Assembly: GCA_947303255.1 (NCBI GenBank)
Contig: CAMYXL010000019.1
Coordinates: forward strand, 1-44,668
Reading direction: 5' to 3'
DNA: 44,668 nt
Source: an uncultured Clostridia bacterium
Lineage (GTDB): Bacteria; Bacillota; Clostridia; Saccharofermentanales; Saccharofermentanaceae
This document shows positions 18,297 through 26,944 of the stretch, piece by piece (the first letter of the stretch is position 1; the number at the start of each line of letters is the position of its first letter). A program made the translations under genes and the position numbers. Below the pieces are notes generated by a model that worked only from the letters and a program-made list of their open reading frames with translations, made no database searches and was not told where the DNA came from.

Positions 18297-18584
18297 TTAC
18301 TCGCCTACACGAACAACAAGGAAACGCATAACATTCTCAGTAATCTTAAGCTTACGCTCGATCTCTCTAGGGAATGTGTTCTCTGCTGAGAAATTGAAAC
18401 AAAGGTAGTAACCCTCTTTCTGGTCATCGATCTCGTAAGCGAGCTTCTTTGTGCCGAGAACATCGAGAGTCTCAATTGTAGCGCCTTCTTCAACCTTAGC
18501 CTTAACTGCTTCGGTGAGAGCATTCAAACCCTCTTCTCCAACGCTTGGATTGAGAACAACTACCATCTCATACTTGTTTGCCAT
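18297..18584 (-). CDS. rpsF: Ribosomal protein S6
   Basis: Small-subunit protein and partner of S18. The sequence MANKYEMVVVLNPSVGEEGL starts the family fold, and YYLCFNFSAENTFPREIERKLKI is typical. The chosen start is the ATG before ANKYE, 11 bases after AGGAGG. An in-frame GTG four codons earlier directly abuts that site and is too close. First gene of the eight-gene rpsF-ftsH run. Length 95 residues. Confidence 0.96.
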   Translation of the reverse strand: MANKYEMVVVLNPSVGEEGLNALTEAVKAKVEEGATIETLDVLGTKKLAYEIDDQKEGYYLCFNFSAENTFPREIERKLKITENVMRFLVVRVGE

Positions 18585-18600
18585 GATAATATTCACCTCC

Positions 18601-18660
18601 TCTTGGACTTAACGGCCCGTCATTTCCTGACGAGCAAGGATACTGTCACAATGACAGCGA
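18601..18660 (-). ncRNA. Probable S6:S18 leader of rpsF
   Basis: Two hairpins occupy the 5' UTR. One has eight base pairs around a GGAAA loop at 18615-18635 (GCTCGTCA / TGACGGGC). The other has six base pairs at 18643-18657 (CTGTCA / TGACAG). The GGCCGTTAAG stretch right after the first stem resembles the CCG-bearing S6:S18 binding element known upstream of many rpsF genes. A covariance search would settle it. Confidence 0.45.
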
Positions 18661-18665
18661 ATGTT

Positions 18666-18695
18666 AGGATAGCACAGCAATTGCAACTAAGTCAA
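18666..18695 (-). promoter_or_regulatory. rpsF operon promoter
   Basis: TTGACT and TATCCT are separated by 18 bases on the minus strand, followed by the structured leader and then AGGAGG. Confidence 0.55.
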
Positions 18696-18815
18696 GAAGT
18701 TTTGTCGCAATTTTCCCCGGGGCATATTAACCCTTATTGTTCGTATACATCCAAAATACTCTTCGCCTTATTGTAACTCATACCTCAAGAAAATAAAACA
18801 TTTGTTTCGAGATAA

Positions 18816-20558
18816 TCAGGTCCTCATTATTCCGAGGTCCTTTAAAAGGTACGGGAACATTATCTTGATCCATGCTTCAAGAGCCTTGGCTGTGTGAGCA
18901 TAGGTACTCTCATTCTCGCCTTCCGGATCAGGGATCGAAAGAGATATGACTCTTCCCTTGTCGTCCTTCATAACAAGACCTTTTGACGCAAGATATGAAG
19001 CCATGGAAAATACTCTGCCCTCAAGATCAGGGAATGCTTTGAGTATCTCAACAGCCTGTTCGTCACGCATTGCTATGATGATGTCGTTTCTGTCATATAC
19101 TGATGCGCCGGCCTTTGTGGTCTTATGAAATGAGATGTCGTATCCGATCCCTTTAAGAGCGCTTATCATCTTGCTGTCAGCGTTTTCGCCGTCCATGGCA
19201 TAGATGCCTGCTGATTCGGAATAAACTTCTGCTCCGACTTTTCTGTCATCTGACAAGCAGTAAGGCTCTTCGGCTACAAGGAGTTTTCTGAAGATGCTTT
19301 CTGCTGCGGCACTCAATGCCCTGTTGTTCTTGCAGACGAAAAGGACAGATAAAGTAGCAACATTATCGTGATCGTAGAGCTTCTCACGTTTTCGAGAGAA
19401 AGACTCGGAAGAAACACCTTCGCCTTTCTTGCCTGCTGCCTTACGAAGGCGGTTCATGTAAGCTTCCTCCATGCCGTCACCCTCAAAACCTGCCGCAAGG
19501 ATCAGGTCAACTTTCTGGTCATCCAGGGTGCGAAGACCGTCGAAAAGGCAGTGGGATGCGGAATAGACATCGGAAGCTTTGCCGTAGATGAAAAACTCGA
19601 TATGAGACAAAAGGATGTTGTCTTTGAGCATCTCGAAAAGGTCCTTGACCTCTTTGCCGCAGAAGATACCGATCCTCTTGAAAGGGTCTGAAGCGAGCGC
19701 TTCCTTGGCCCTCATGATGTAAGGCTTGGCGATCTCGAACAAAGCTCTTTGCTGTTCCTCGGTAAGTTCTTCATCTTTTTTGATCTTGATATCGACGCCC
19801 TTAGGGAAATCAATGATCTCAACATCCGCAGAAGGCGCGTAGTGGCGGTACTTCATGCCAGGAGCCTTTGGAGCTTCGTTTCCTGATACGGAAGTGTGCT
19901 CACCGGCTTTGAGAAGGCAGGCTTCCTCGATCTGAGCTTTGGTAATGGCACCCGGTCTTAAGACTACAGGAGTCTCTCCGGTAGCATCGACAACCGTGGA
20001 CTCAAGGCCGAAATCGCTCTCGCCGCCGTCAACTATCGCATAGATATAACCGTTCATGTCATTCATTACGTGAGATGCTCTCGTAGGAGACGGACTTCCG
20101 GAAAGATTGGCGGAAGGCGCAGCCACAGGGCATTTACACAAACTGATAAACTCGTTTGCAACTCTGTTTATAGGCATCCTGATACCGACAGTATCAAGTC
20201 CTGCGGTAACGTTTGAAGGGATCTTATCAGACTTTTTCATGATGACCGTTATAGGTCCCGGCATAAAGGCATCGATAAGTTTCTGGGCGATCGGTGTTAT
20301 CTCGGAAACAAGATCTGCGATCTGTCCCTTGTTATCTATATGAACGATGAGAGGGTTATCGCCAGGTCTTCCCTTTGCTTCAAAGATCTTATCGACTGCT
20401 TCCGCATCAAGAGCGTTAGCTCCCAATCCGTAAACGGTCTCTGTCGGGAAAGCAACCACCTCACCCTTGTTAAGGTGCTCGGCAGCGTCCTTAAGACCTT
20501 CCTTGTCGTTATTCTTTATAAGTTTTGTATGATCGTATTTTTTTATCCTGTCCATCAT
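18816..20558 (-). CDS. Threonylcarbamoyl-AMP synthase (Sua5) fused to a degenerate LMW phosphatase-like domain
   Basis: The first 360 or so residues are Sua5/YwlC, which makes threonylcarbamoyl-AMP for tRNA t6A37. They show YrdC marks FPTETVYGLGANA, AKGRPGDNPL and APSANLSGSPSPT, then the linker APGMKYRHYAPSADVEII and the Sua5 domain. Residues 403-580 resemble a low-molecular-weight protein phosphatase (VLFVCKNNRALSAAAESIF, later IPDPEGE). The nucleophile Cys409 and the Asp544-Pro545 pair are kept. The CX5R arginine is Leu415, so phosphatase activity is doubtful. In many Firmicutes a separate ywlE-type phosphatase follows ywlC, so this is likely a fusion of neighbours. The start overlaps the prfA stop (TAATG). 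Confidence 0.88.
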   Translation of the reverse strand: MMDRIKKYDHTKLIKNNDKEGLKDAAEHLNKGEVVAFPTETVYGLGANALDAEAVDKIFEAKGRPGDNPLIVHIDNKGQIADLVSEITPIAQKLIDAFMPGPITVIMKKSDKIPSNVTAGLDTVGIRMPINRVANEFISLCKCPVAAPSANLSGSPSPTRASHVMNDMNGYIYAIVDGGESDFGLESTVVDATGETPVVLRPGAITKAQIEEACLLKAGEHTSVSGNEAPKAPGMKYRHYAPSADVEIIDFPKGVDIKIKKDEELTEEQQRALFEIAKPYIMRAKEALASDPFKRIGIFCGKEVKDLFEMLKDNILLSHIEFFIYGKASDVYSASHCLFDGLRTLDDQKVDLILAAGFEGDGMEEAYMNRLRKAAGKKGEGVSSESFSRKREKLYDHDNVATLSVLFVCKNNRALSAAAESIFRKLLVAEEPYCLSDDRKVGAEVYSESAGIYAMDGENADSKMISALKGIGYDISFHKTTKAGASVYDRNDIIIAMRDEQAVEILKAFPDLEGRVFSMASYLASKGLVMKDDKGRVISLSIPDPEGENESTYAHTAKALEAWIKIMFPYLLKDLGIMRT

Positions 20559-21643
20559 TAATCCTCGTCCGATGCCTGGCCTAAACTGTCGGAAGCAGCT
20601 GCTACCGTAAGGCTGTTTATGATCTCATCAAGGTCTCCCGTCAAGATCTCCTCGAGCTTATAAAGCGTAAGTCCGATCCTGTGATCCGATACTCGGCCCT
20701 GATGATAGTTATATGTTCTGATCCTCTCGGATCTGTCACCCGTTCCTACCTGTGACCTTCTCTCAGAATCCTCTTTGTCCTTGGCACTGGAATTTGCCAT
20801 CTCCCAAAGTCGGCTCTGAAGTACTGCCATTGCCTTGTCCTTGTTCTTATACTGGCTTCGTTCATCCTGACACTGTACCACAAGACCTGTCGGAAGGTGC
20901 GTGATCCTTATGGCGGAATCCGTTCTGTTGACGTGCTGTCCGCCGGCACCGGAAGCCCTGTATCTGTCTATCCTCAGGTCTTCCGGATTGATGACCACAT
21001 CCGTTGCCTCCGCCTCCGGAAGCACTGCGACCGTAGCGGTTGAAGTATGTATCCTTCCGCCTGATTCCGTAACCGGAACTCGCTGGACCCTGTGGACACC
21101 GCTTTCGAATTTAAACTTACTGTATGCACCTTTTCCCTTTATCTCGAAAACGATCTCTTTGATTCCTCCGAGATCTGTTGCATTAAGATCGATGATCTCC
21201 GTATCAAAGCCCTTTCTCATGCAGTATCCTTTGTACATCTTGAAAAGCGTATCAGCGAAAAGGGCCGCCTCTTCACCGCCCGCTCCCGCTCTGATCTCCA
21301 TGATAACGTTCCTGTCATCTCTAGGATCTTTATCAGCCAAAAGGATCATGAGTTCTTCTTCGAGTATCTCCGATCTTTTCTTGGCATCATTTAATTCCTG
21401 TGTGTAGAGTTCATGAAGCTCGCGGTCCTCAGGGATACTCAGCATCTCAAGTGCCTCTTCGATCGTTTTCTGACACTCGTCGTATTCCTTTATCTTTGTG
21501 ACCTTATCTTCAAGTTCGCCCAATTCCTTATTAAGGGCGAGATATCTTTGCGTATCCGATGTGATGGACGGATCGCCCATAGATGACATTATCTCGTCAT
21601 AACGCGCTACTATAGCTGATGTTTTTTCTCTGTCTATTGCCAT
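20558..21643 (-). CDS. prfA: Peptide chain release factor 1
   Basis: Reads UAA and UAG stop codons. The GGQ motif is at 234-236 ([16 protein letters not shown]). The tripeptide of the RF1 type is Pro190-Val191-Thr192 in the [14 protein letters not shown] segment, which separates it from RF2. The length of 361 residues is normal. It lies between an unknown anchored protein and the sua5 fusion gene, and sits next to sua5 as in many Firmicutes. A usual prmC neighbour is absent from this window. Confidence 0.96.
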   Translation of the reverse strand: MAIDREKTSAIVARYDEIMSSMGDPSITSDTQRYLALNKELGELEDKVTKIKEYDECQKTIEEALEMLSIPEDRELHELYTQELNDAKKRSEILEEELMILLADKDPRDDRNVIMEIRAGAGGEEAALFADTLFKMYKGYCMRKGFDTEIIDLNATDLGGIKEIVFEIKGKGAYSKFKFESGVHRVQRVPVTESGGRIHTSTATVAVLPEAEATDVVINPEDLRIDRYRASGAGGQHVNRTDSAIRITHLPTGLVVQCQDERSQYKNKDKAMAVLQSRLWEMANSSAKDKEDSERRSQVGTGDRSERIRTYNYHQGRVSDHRIGLTLYKLEEILTGDLDEIINSLTVAAASDSLGQASDED

Positions 21644-21688
21644 GTTCCTGCTCCCGAAAAATAATCATGATTACATTCGAAAGCCTTG

Positions 21689-22357
21689 CTAATGAACACT
21701 TTCAGAAGTTTCACTCTCAGCATCTGTAAACTCAAAAGCAGTAATCAGGTACTCCATGAATTCCTGGGCAAATTCAGGCGAATCAGTATTCTTCATGCTG
21801 TCCGCGCTGAAGATATCGTCATGATATACGCCGTCAGCAAATATCATGGATGTATAGTTTACGGAAGGTCCCGTTTTCATGTAAAGGTACTCTCTGTAGT
21901 CATCAACAGCTTCTTTTCCGAGGAGTATGAGCTTAGTGCCGCTTTCTTCCATGCACCTTGAGATATAACCTCTTTCCTCGTCTGTAAGACCTGCCTTGGT
22001 AACAACGATCACAGAGTATGTCGGGCATTCCTGATCTATCTTGACACGCTCATATTCCATCGTTTTTCCGGCAGACTTTGAAACCTGAATATATCTGTAT
22101 GAGAGAGGAAGGTTTTCTTCCTTGACGCTATATAACTGAACAAAATTTACATCCTTAAGCCTTGAAGGGCAGTCACCGAACCAATATATCTTCAGATCCT
22201 GCGAAGCCAGCTGCTCCTTAAGTTCTGCGATATTATCCTTCGTTGAAGTCTTCTTAAGTCCGTCGAAAAGGGAATCTGAGAAGAACACAAAAATGAGCAG
22301 AGCAAGCGCCGCCACTGCCAAAATACCTATATAAACGATAAGATTTCCTTTTTTCAT
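21689..22357 (-). CDS. Hypothetical membrane-anchored protein
   Basis: 222 residues with one N-terminal membrane segment (LIVYIGILAVAALALLIFVFF) and a soluble, probably extracytoplasmic, domain of about 190 residues. Three cysteines are scattered in it (GDCPSR, QECPTY, SRCMEE). Strand-helix alternation (LKIYWFGDC, TYSVIVVTKAGL, KLILLGKEAVDDY) suggests a Rossmann-like fold. No family is recognised. It is first in the unit with prfA and sua5, 45 bases before prfA. Confidence 0.7.
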   Translation of the reverse strand: MKKGNLIVYIGILAVAALALLIFVFFSDSLFDGLKKTSTKDNIAELKEQLASQDLKIYWFGDCPSRLKDVNFVQLYSVKEENLPLSYRYIQVSKSAGKTMEYERVKIDQECPTYSVIVVTKAGLTDEERGYISRCMEESGTKLILLGKEAVDDYREYLYMKTGPSVNYTSMIFADGVYHDDIFSADSMKNTDSPEFAQEFMEYLITAFEFTDAESETSESVH

Positions 22358-22386
22358 TTCCCTGTTCCCGTTAGTGTAATAAAGAT

Positions 22387-22414
22387 ATTGTATAGTACAA
22401 CATTAAAAATTCAA
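22387..22414 (-). promoter_or_regulatory. Promoter of the anchored protein-prfA-sua5 unit
   Basis: TTGAAT and TACAAT are separated by 16 bases on the minus strand and end about 30 bases before the first gene. Confidence 0.5.
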
Positions 22415-22527
22415 TTCAAAAATCAATTAACCGAATTATTATGCAACATTATAAAAACAATAAAAATATTCTCGTTTTTTCTCATCTTTTTCACTTTTTG
22501 GGCGTGCATTTTTTTGAATATTGCTTA

Positions 22528-22533
22528 TATAAT
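22528..22533 (+). promoter_or_regulatory. -10 element of the NifU-like/GGGtGRT unit
   Basis: A perfect TATAAT lies about 48 bases before the start codon, behind a T-rich stretch. No strong -35 is seen, which is surprising for a unit whose codon use suggests very high expression. Confidence 0.5.
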
Positions 22534-22580
22534 TATAAGGTGCATTTTGGCGCATACATTTTTCGAAAGGGGTCAAACAC

Positions 22581-23273
22581 ATGATCAAAACACATGAAGT
22601 TGAACAGATGACTTGCGTAGCTAAAGGCTGCAATCATGGACCTGCTCCTATTCCTGAAGAAGGAAAGTGGATACAGGCAAAAGAAATTAAAGATATCTCC
22701 GGTTACACACACGGTATCGGCTGGTGTGCTCCTCAGCAGGGTACTTGTAAGCTTTCCCTCAACATCAAGGAAGGCGTTATCCAGGAAGCTTTGGTTGAGA
22801 CAATCGGTTGTACAGGTATGACTCACTCTGCAGCTATGGCTGGTGAGATCCTCCCTGGTAAGACAATCCTCGAAGCTTTGAACACAGACCTCGTTTGCGA
22901 TGCTATCAACACAGCAATGCGTGAACTCTTCCTCCAGATCGTTTACGGACGTTCCCAGTCCGCTTTCTCTGAGGGTGGTCTTTCTATCGGTGCTGGTCTT
23001 GAGGACCTTGGTAAGGGCCTCCGTTCCCAGACAGGTACAATCTTCTCTACTCTTGAGAAGGGTCCTCGTTACCTCGAGCTCACAGAAGGTTACATCCTTA
23101 AGCTCGCTTTGGACAAGGACGACCAGATCATCGGTTATCAGTTCCTTAAGATCGGACCTATGCTCGATCAGATCAAGAACGGTAAAGATGCTAACGAAGC
23201 TTACAAAGACAACATCGGTACTTACGGCAGATTCTCCGAAGCTGCTCGTTACATCGATCCACGTAAAGAGTAA
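22581..23273 (+). CDS. NifU-like iron-sulfur scaffold protein
   Basis: 230 residues with an N-terminal half like NifU/IscU scaffolds. The segment GCTGMTHSAAMAGEILPGKTILEAL near 76-100 matches the conserved Cys plus MA-x5-GKT-x-EAL pattern. Cysteines at 12, 17, 49, 56, 77 and 106 could hold a cluster. The usual IscU C-terminal part is replaced by a longer module (GPRYLELTEGYILKLALDKDDQ, then QFLKIGPMLDQIKNGKD). It is cotranscribed with the GGGtGRT gene, a pairing known from other anaerobes but of unknown function. Codon use is strongly biased to GGT, GCT, CTC, ATC and AAG, which points to high expression. Confidence 0.85.
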   Translation: MIKTHEVEQMTCVAKGCNHGPAPIPEEGKWIQAKEIKDISGYTHGIGWCAPQQGTCKLSLNIKEGVIQEALVETIGCTGMTHSAAMAGEILPGKTILEALNTDLVCDAINTAMRELFLQIVYGRSQSAFSEGGLSIGAGLEDLGKGLRSQTGTIFSTLEKGPRYLELTEGYILKLALDKDDQIIGYQFLKIGPMLDQIKNGKDANEAYKDNIGTYGRFSEAARYIDPRKE

Positions 23274-23296
23274 TTAGAGGAAGGAGATTATATAAT

Positions 23297-24307
23297 ATGG
23301 CATTGTTTGAAAGCTATGACAGAAGAATAGATCAGATCAACAAGGCTCTTAACGATAATGGTATTTCCTCTATCGAAGAAGCAAAGAAGATCTGCGACGA
23401 GAAGGGCATCGACCCTTATAAGATCTGCGAGAGCACACAGAATATCTGCTTTGAGAATGCAAAGTGGGCATATGTTGTAGGTGCTGCTATCGCTATCAAG
23501 AAGGGCTGCACTAAGGCAGCTGACGCTGCTGAGGCAATCGGTATCGGTCTCCAGGCTTTCTGTATCCCTGGTACAGTTGCTGACGATCGTAAAGTTGGTC
23601 TCGGCCACGGTAACCTCGCTGCTATGCTCCTCAGAGAAGAGACAGAGTGCTTCGCATTCCTCGCAGGCCACGAGTCTTTCGCAGCTGCTGAGGGTGCTAT
23701 CGGTATCGCTGAGAAGGCTAACCGTGTTCGTCAGAAGCCCCTCAGAGTCATCCTTGACGGTCTCGGAAAGGACGCTGCTAAGATCATCTCCAGAATCAAC
23801 GGCTTCACATATGTTGAGACAGAGTATGACTACAAGACAGGCGAGCTCAAGGAGCTCTCCAGAACATGCTACTCCAAGAATCCTGATTCTCCGAGAGCAA
23901 AGGTTAACTGCTATGGTGCAGATGACGTTCAGGAAGGCGTTGCTATCCTCTGGAAGGAGAACGTTGACGTTTCCATCACAGGTAACTCCACAAATCCTAC
24001 AAGATTCCAGCACCCTGTTGCAGGTACATACAAGAAGGAGCGCCTCGAGGCAGGCAAGAAGTACTTCTCTGTTGCTTCCGGTGGTGGTACAGGCCGTACA
24101 CTTCACCCTGATAACATGGCTGCAGGTCCTGCTTCCTACGGTATGACAGATACAATGGGCCGTATGCACTCTGACGCTCAGTTCGCAGGTTCTTCTTCTG
24201 TTCCTGCTCACGTTGAGATGATGGGCTTCCTCGGTATGGGTAACAACCCTATGGTTGGTGCTTCCGTTGCTGTAGCTGTTGCAGTTGAGGAATGCATGAA
24301 TAAATAA
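23297..24307 (+). CDS. GGGtGRT family protein
   Basis: 336 residues named for the motif SGGGTGRTLHPDNMAAGPAS, with GGGTGRT at 262-268. Glycine-rich helices (GLGHGNLAAMLL, FLAGHESFAAAEGAIGIAEKAN) and an Ala/Val-rich C-terminus (MVGASVAVAVAVEEC) suggest a soluble alpha/beta fold that may bind a phosphorylated ligand or cofactor. The family (PF14057) has no established function. The gene is 23 bases after the NifU-like gene, with AAGGAG before the ATG, and shares its extreme codon bias. A strong terminator follows. An abundant iron-sulfur-linked enzyme is the best guess. Confidence 0.9.
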   Translation: MALFESYDRRIDQINKALNDNGISSIEEAKKICDEKGIDPYKICESTQNICFENAKWAYVVGAAIAIKKGCTKAADAAEAIGIGLQAFCIPGTVADDRKVGLGHGNLAAMLLREETECFAFLAGHESFAAAEGAIGIAEKANRVRQKPLRVILDGLGKDAAKIISRINGFTYVETEYDYKTGELKELSRTCYSKNPDSPRAKVNCYGADDVQEGVAILWKENVDVSITGNSTNPTRFQHPVAGTYKKERLEAGKKYFSVASGGGTGRTLHPDNMAAGPASYGMTDTMGRMHSDAQFAGSSSVPAHVEMMGFLGMGNNPMVGASVAVAVAVEECMNK

Positions 24308-24341
24308 GTTTTGATCATGCTTATTAAATAGATATTTAGAG

Positions 24342-24360
24342 GGCCGCCTTATGGGCGGTC
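24342..24360 (+). terminator. Terminator of the NifU-like/GGGtGRT unit
   Basis: Arms GGCCGCC and GGCGGTC (one G-T pair) enclose a five-base loop and are followed by TTCTTTTTTG. Confidence 0.9.
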
Positions 24361-24383
24361 TTCTTTTTTGCCCAGCGCAAATC

Positions 24384-24418
24384 GTTTCACGCAAAATAGC
24401 AATAAACATGCGCGAAAC
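24384..24418. promoter_or_regulatory. Imperfect inverted repeat upstream of the GH43 gene
   Basis: GTTTCACGC and GCGCGAAAC are inverted with eight of nine positions matching, 17 bases apart, and about 130 bases before the GH43 start. It could be an operator for a sugar regulator, but the spacing is unusual for LacI-type sites. The rest of the gap between 24361 and 24546 is AT-rich, with nothing else recognised. Confidence 0.25.
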
Positions 24419-24546
24419 AAGAGCGAAACAAACAAATATTGCGGATTTTTATACACTTATTGCTAACTTAACGATTTTTACTTGAAGATTTATATGCTAG
24501 TGATAGATTAATATCAATATGTAGTGCTTTTATAAAAGGAGACCTT

Positions 24547-25548
24547 ATGAGCAAGGCTGAACAGAACAAACCATTAGTTAAGCATATCTACACAGCTGAT
24601 CCATCAGCTCATGTGTTTAACGGTAAGATATATGTTTATCCGTCACACGATCTCAATGTTGAAGTTACTGATAACGACAACGGAGATCAGTATGTAATGG
24701 AAGATTACCATGTATTGGAAATGGATTCTGTAACATCCGAGGTTGTTGATTGCGGCGAAGTTCTCAATATGAGAGAAGTACCGTGGGTAAGCAAGCAGAT
24801 GTGGGCACCTGATTGTGCATACAAGAACGGCAAGTATTACCTCTACTTCCCTGCTAAGGACAAAGACGGAATCTTCAGGATCGGCGTAGCTACAAGCGAT
24901 ACACCAGGCGGAAAGTTCACACCGGAAGCTGAGCCTATCAAGGGTTCATTCAGTATCGATCCTTGCTCCTTCGTAGATGACGACGGACGTGCTTATCTCG
25001 TAACAGGCGGTCTTTGGGGCGGCCAGCTCGAGAAGTGGCAGACAGGTTCTTTCGTAATGGGTGATCCTGATATGATCCCTGGTTCTGACGGACCTAAGGG
25101 TGATGAGCCGGCACTTGGTCCATGTGTAGGAGAACTTACTGATGATATGCTTCAGTACAAGACAGCTCCTCAGCATGTACAGATCCTTGATGAGAACGGC
25201 GAGCCTATCAAGGCTTGTGACGAGAAGAGAAGATACTTCGAAGGACCTTGGATGCACAAGTACAACGGTAAGTATTATCTCTCATATTCAACAGGTACAA
25301 CCTGTTACATCGTTTATGCAACAAGTGACAGTCCGTTCGGACCATTCACATATCAGGGTAGGATCCTTGAGCCGGTAATCGGTTGGACTACTCACCATTC
25401 CATCGTCGAGGTTGACGGCAAGTGGTATCTTTTCTATCACGACTCTTCCCTCTCCGGCGGAATCAACAGTAAGAGATGCGTCAAGTTCAGAGAACTTAAC
25501 TACGACGCAGACGGAAAGATCATTACGATGAATCCGTACGATAATTAA
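24547..25548 (+). CDS. GH43 glycoside hydrolase (xylosidase/arabinofuranosidase type)
   Basis: Probable cytoplasmic enzyme acting on xylo- or arabinoxylo-oligosaccharides, with no signal peptide. The five-bladed propeller family shows its three acids: general base Asp18 in YTADPSAHVFNGKIYVYPS, pKa modulator Asp138 in FSIDPCSFVDDDGRAYL, and general acid Glu232 in FEGPWMHKYNGKYYLSYS. TTHHSIVEVDGKWYLFYHD near 280-298 is also typical. The length of 333 residues indicates a single catalytic domain. AAAAGGAGACCTT precedes the ATG. It is a single gene with its own terminator. Exact substrate cannot be read from sequence. Confidence 0.93.
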   Translation: MSKAEQNKPLVKHIYTADPSAHVFNGKIYVYPSHDLNVEVTDNDNGDQYVMEDYHVLEMDSVTSEVVDCGEVLNMREVPWVSKQMWAPDCAYKNGKYYLYFPAKDKDGIFRIGVATSDTPGGKFTPEAEPIKGSFSIDPCSFVDDDGRAYLVTGGLWGGQLEKWQTGSFVMGDPDMIPGSDGPKGDEPALGPCVGELTDDMLQYKTAPQHVQILDENGEPIKACDEKRRYFEGPWMHKYNGKYYLSYSTGTTCYIVYATSDSPFGPFTYQGRILEPVIGWTTHHSIVEVDGKWYLFYHDSSLSGGINSKRCVKFRELNYDADGKIITMNPYDN

Positions 25549-25588
25549 ATTAGTTTGTAAATGCCTCACATAATAATTTGCCCTAAGG

Positions 25589-25610
25589 AACTCCTAATTT
25601 ATTAGGAGTT
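25589..25610 (+). terminator. Terminator of the GH43 gene
   Basis: Arms AACTCCTAA and TTAGGAGTT enclose a four-base loop and are followed by TCTTTCTATTT. It lies between convergent genes. The T-run favours the plus strand. Confidence 0.85.
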
Positions 25611-25644
25611 TCTTTCTATTTGGAGAAAATCTTAGGGATGAGGC

Positions 25645-26907
25645 TTATTTATCTTTGCCGAGGAATGTAGGCTCTGTCTTCGAGTACATTATCTTCTGGG
25701 AAGTATAGATACTCTTGTAGCCTGAGATAAGATAAGTGATGGCAACAACGATAAGATAATATGGAGCTTTGGTAAACGAGAACATCTCGCATGCGATTAT
25801 CAATGATGCCAAAGGACAGTTCGTAACACCGCAGAATACACCTACAAGTCCGAGCGAAGCACAGAACTCAGGACTGAATCCCACAAGATGGCCGAAGGCT
25901 GCACCGAATGTTGCTCCTACAAAGAACGACGGTACGATCTCACCGCCTTTAAATCCGATACTTAGTGTTATGACCGTAAATACTATCTTAAGGATAAATG
26001 CATACGGAACAGCCTCACCGTTTTCTACAGCCTTAACGATAACGGATCCTCCGACACCGTTATAATCTGTTCCGAAGATTAGTGTAAGTCCAATGAGGAC
26101 TGCACTTCCAAGAAGGACTCTTAAGTACTTATTCTTAATGAGCTTATCAAGTCCGTGATGAGTTGAATGCAAAGCCTGACAGAATACGATACTTAGAAGC
26201 GCACTTAAAACTGCCAGTACAACCGTAACGATAACTCCCTTGATCGTGAATGATCCGATATCTGGAAGAACGTACTGATGAGCAGTAACGCCGCACAGCA
26301 AAGCTACCTCGTGAGCTACAAGTGATGATACGACGCATGGGACTAAAGCGGAATAATACATGACGCCTACACTTGCTACTTCCATCGGGAATAATACTGC
26401 TGCAAGAGGTACGCCGAACACCGCTGAGAATGCTGCAGACATACCGCACATGATAAGTGTTACCCTGTCTTTTTCCTTGAACCTGAATACTCTGCTTATG
26501 GATTCACCGAGTGAGCCTCCGAACTGAAGTGCAGCTCCTTCCCTTCCCGAAGAACCACCGACAAGATGAGTAAGTATCGTTGAAATGATTATAAGAGGAG
26601 CAGTCCTGAACTTGATCTGTTCCTTGCTCCTAATAGCTTCCAAAACAACGTTGGTTCCGCTGTCTTTATCTTTTCCTGCGATCTGATAAAGGAATACACA
26701 GATAAGACCTGCAACCGGCATGAAATAAAGGATGAACGGATAGTCATTACGAAGGTTTGTAGCTAGGTCTATTCCCTTGACCATAAGTACGCCAACAAAG
26801 CCTACGATCACTCCCGTAAAGCTCGCGAGAACCAACCATTTGGCAAGAGTAATAAAACCAGTTAAAAGGATATTCCCCTCTTTTTTTGCATCATCCTTGA
26901 AAGACAT
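25645..26907 (-). CDS. CLC-family anion transporter, possibly fluoride-type
   Basis: 420 residues with about ten membrane segments. The gating glutamate is Glu123 in GGSSGREGAALQFGGSLGE. The first selectivity motif, GSGIP in chloride exchangers, reads DSGTN near residue 82. The GGIFAP motif reads KGGEIVPSFFVGA. GREG with KGGE recalls fluoride/proton antiporters of the CLC-F branch rather than E. coli ClcA, but this is a judgement from motifs only. No fluoride riboswitch is visible upstream. It has its own promoter with TATAAT at 26939-26944. Confidence 0.88.
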   Translation of the reverse strand: MSFKDDAKKEGNILLTGFITLAKWLVLASFTGVIVGFVGVLMVKGIDLATNLRNDYPFILYFMPVAGLICVFLYQIAGKDKDSGTNVVLEAIRSKEQIKFRTAPLIIISTILTHLVGGSSGREGAALQFGGSLGESISRVFRFKEKDRVTLIMCGMSAAFSAVFGVPLAAVLFPMEVASVGVMYYSALVPCVVSSLVAHEVALLCGVTAHQYVLPDIGSFTIKGVIVTVVLAVLSALLSIVFCQALHSTHHGLDKLIKNKYLRVLLGSAVLIGLTLIFGTDYNGVGGSVIVKAVENGEAVPYAFILKIVFTVITLSIGFKGGEIVPSFFVGATFGAAFGHLVGFSPEFCASLGLVGVFCGVTNCPLASLIIACEMFSFTKAPYYLIVVAITYLISGYKSIYTSQKIMYSKTEPTFLGKDK

Positions 26908-26938
26908 AACACCCGTCCCATAAAAATTGAATCATTTT

Positions 26939-26944
26939 ATTATA
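26939..26944 (-). promoter_or_regulatory. -10 element of the CLC gene
   Basis: A perfect TATAAT on the minus strand has a TTTTCGAAAA palindrome (26953-26962) eight bases upstream, the same spacing as at the DUF4364 promoter. Confidence 0.5.

Noticed and set aside
18800..18850. Terminator at the end of the sua5 fusion gene
   Set aside because: GGACCTC and GAGGACC could pair only with a mismatch, they overlap the stop codon, and no T-run follows.
23288..24409. 373-codon minus-strand frame, and a 221-codon frame in another plus frame, over the GGGtGRT gene
   Set aside because: Both are by-products of the gene's narrow codon use. They are Cys- or Ser-rich with no family features, and the GGGtGRT frame has the conserved motif and binding site.
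24361..24418. CcpA-type catabolite site before the GH43 gene
   Set aside because: Stretches such as AAATCGTTTCA look similar but do not fit the central CG and spacing of the cre consensus.
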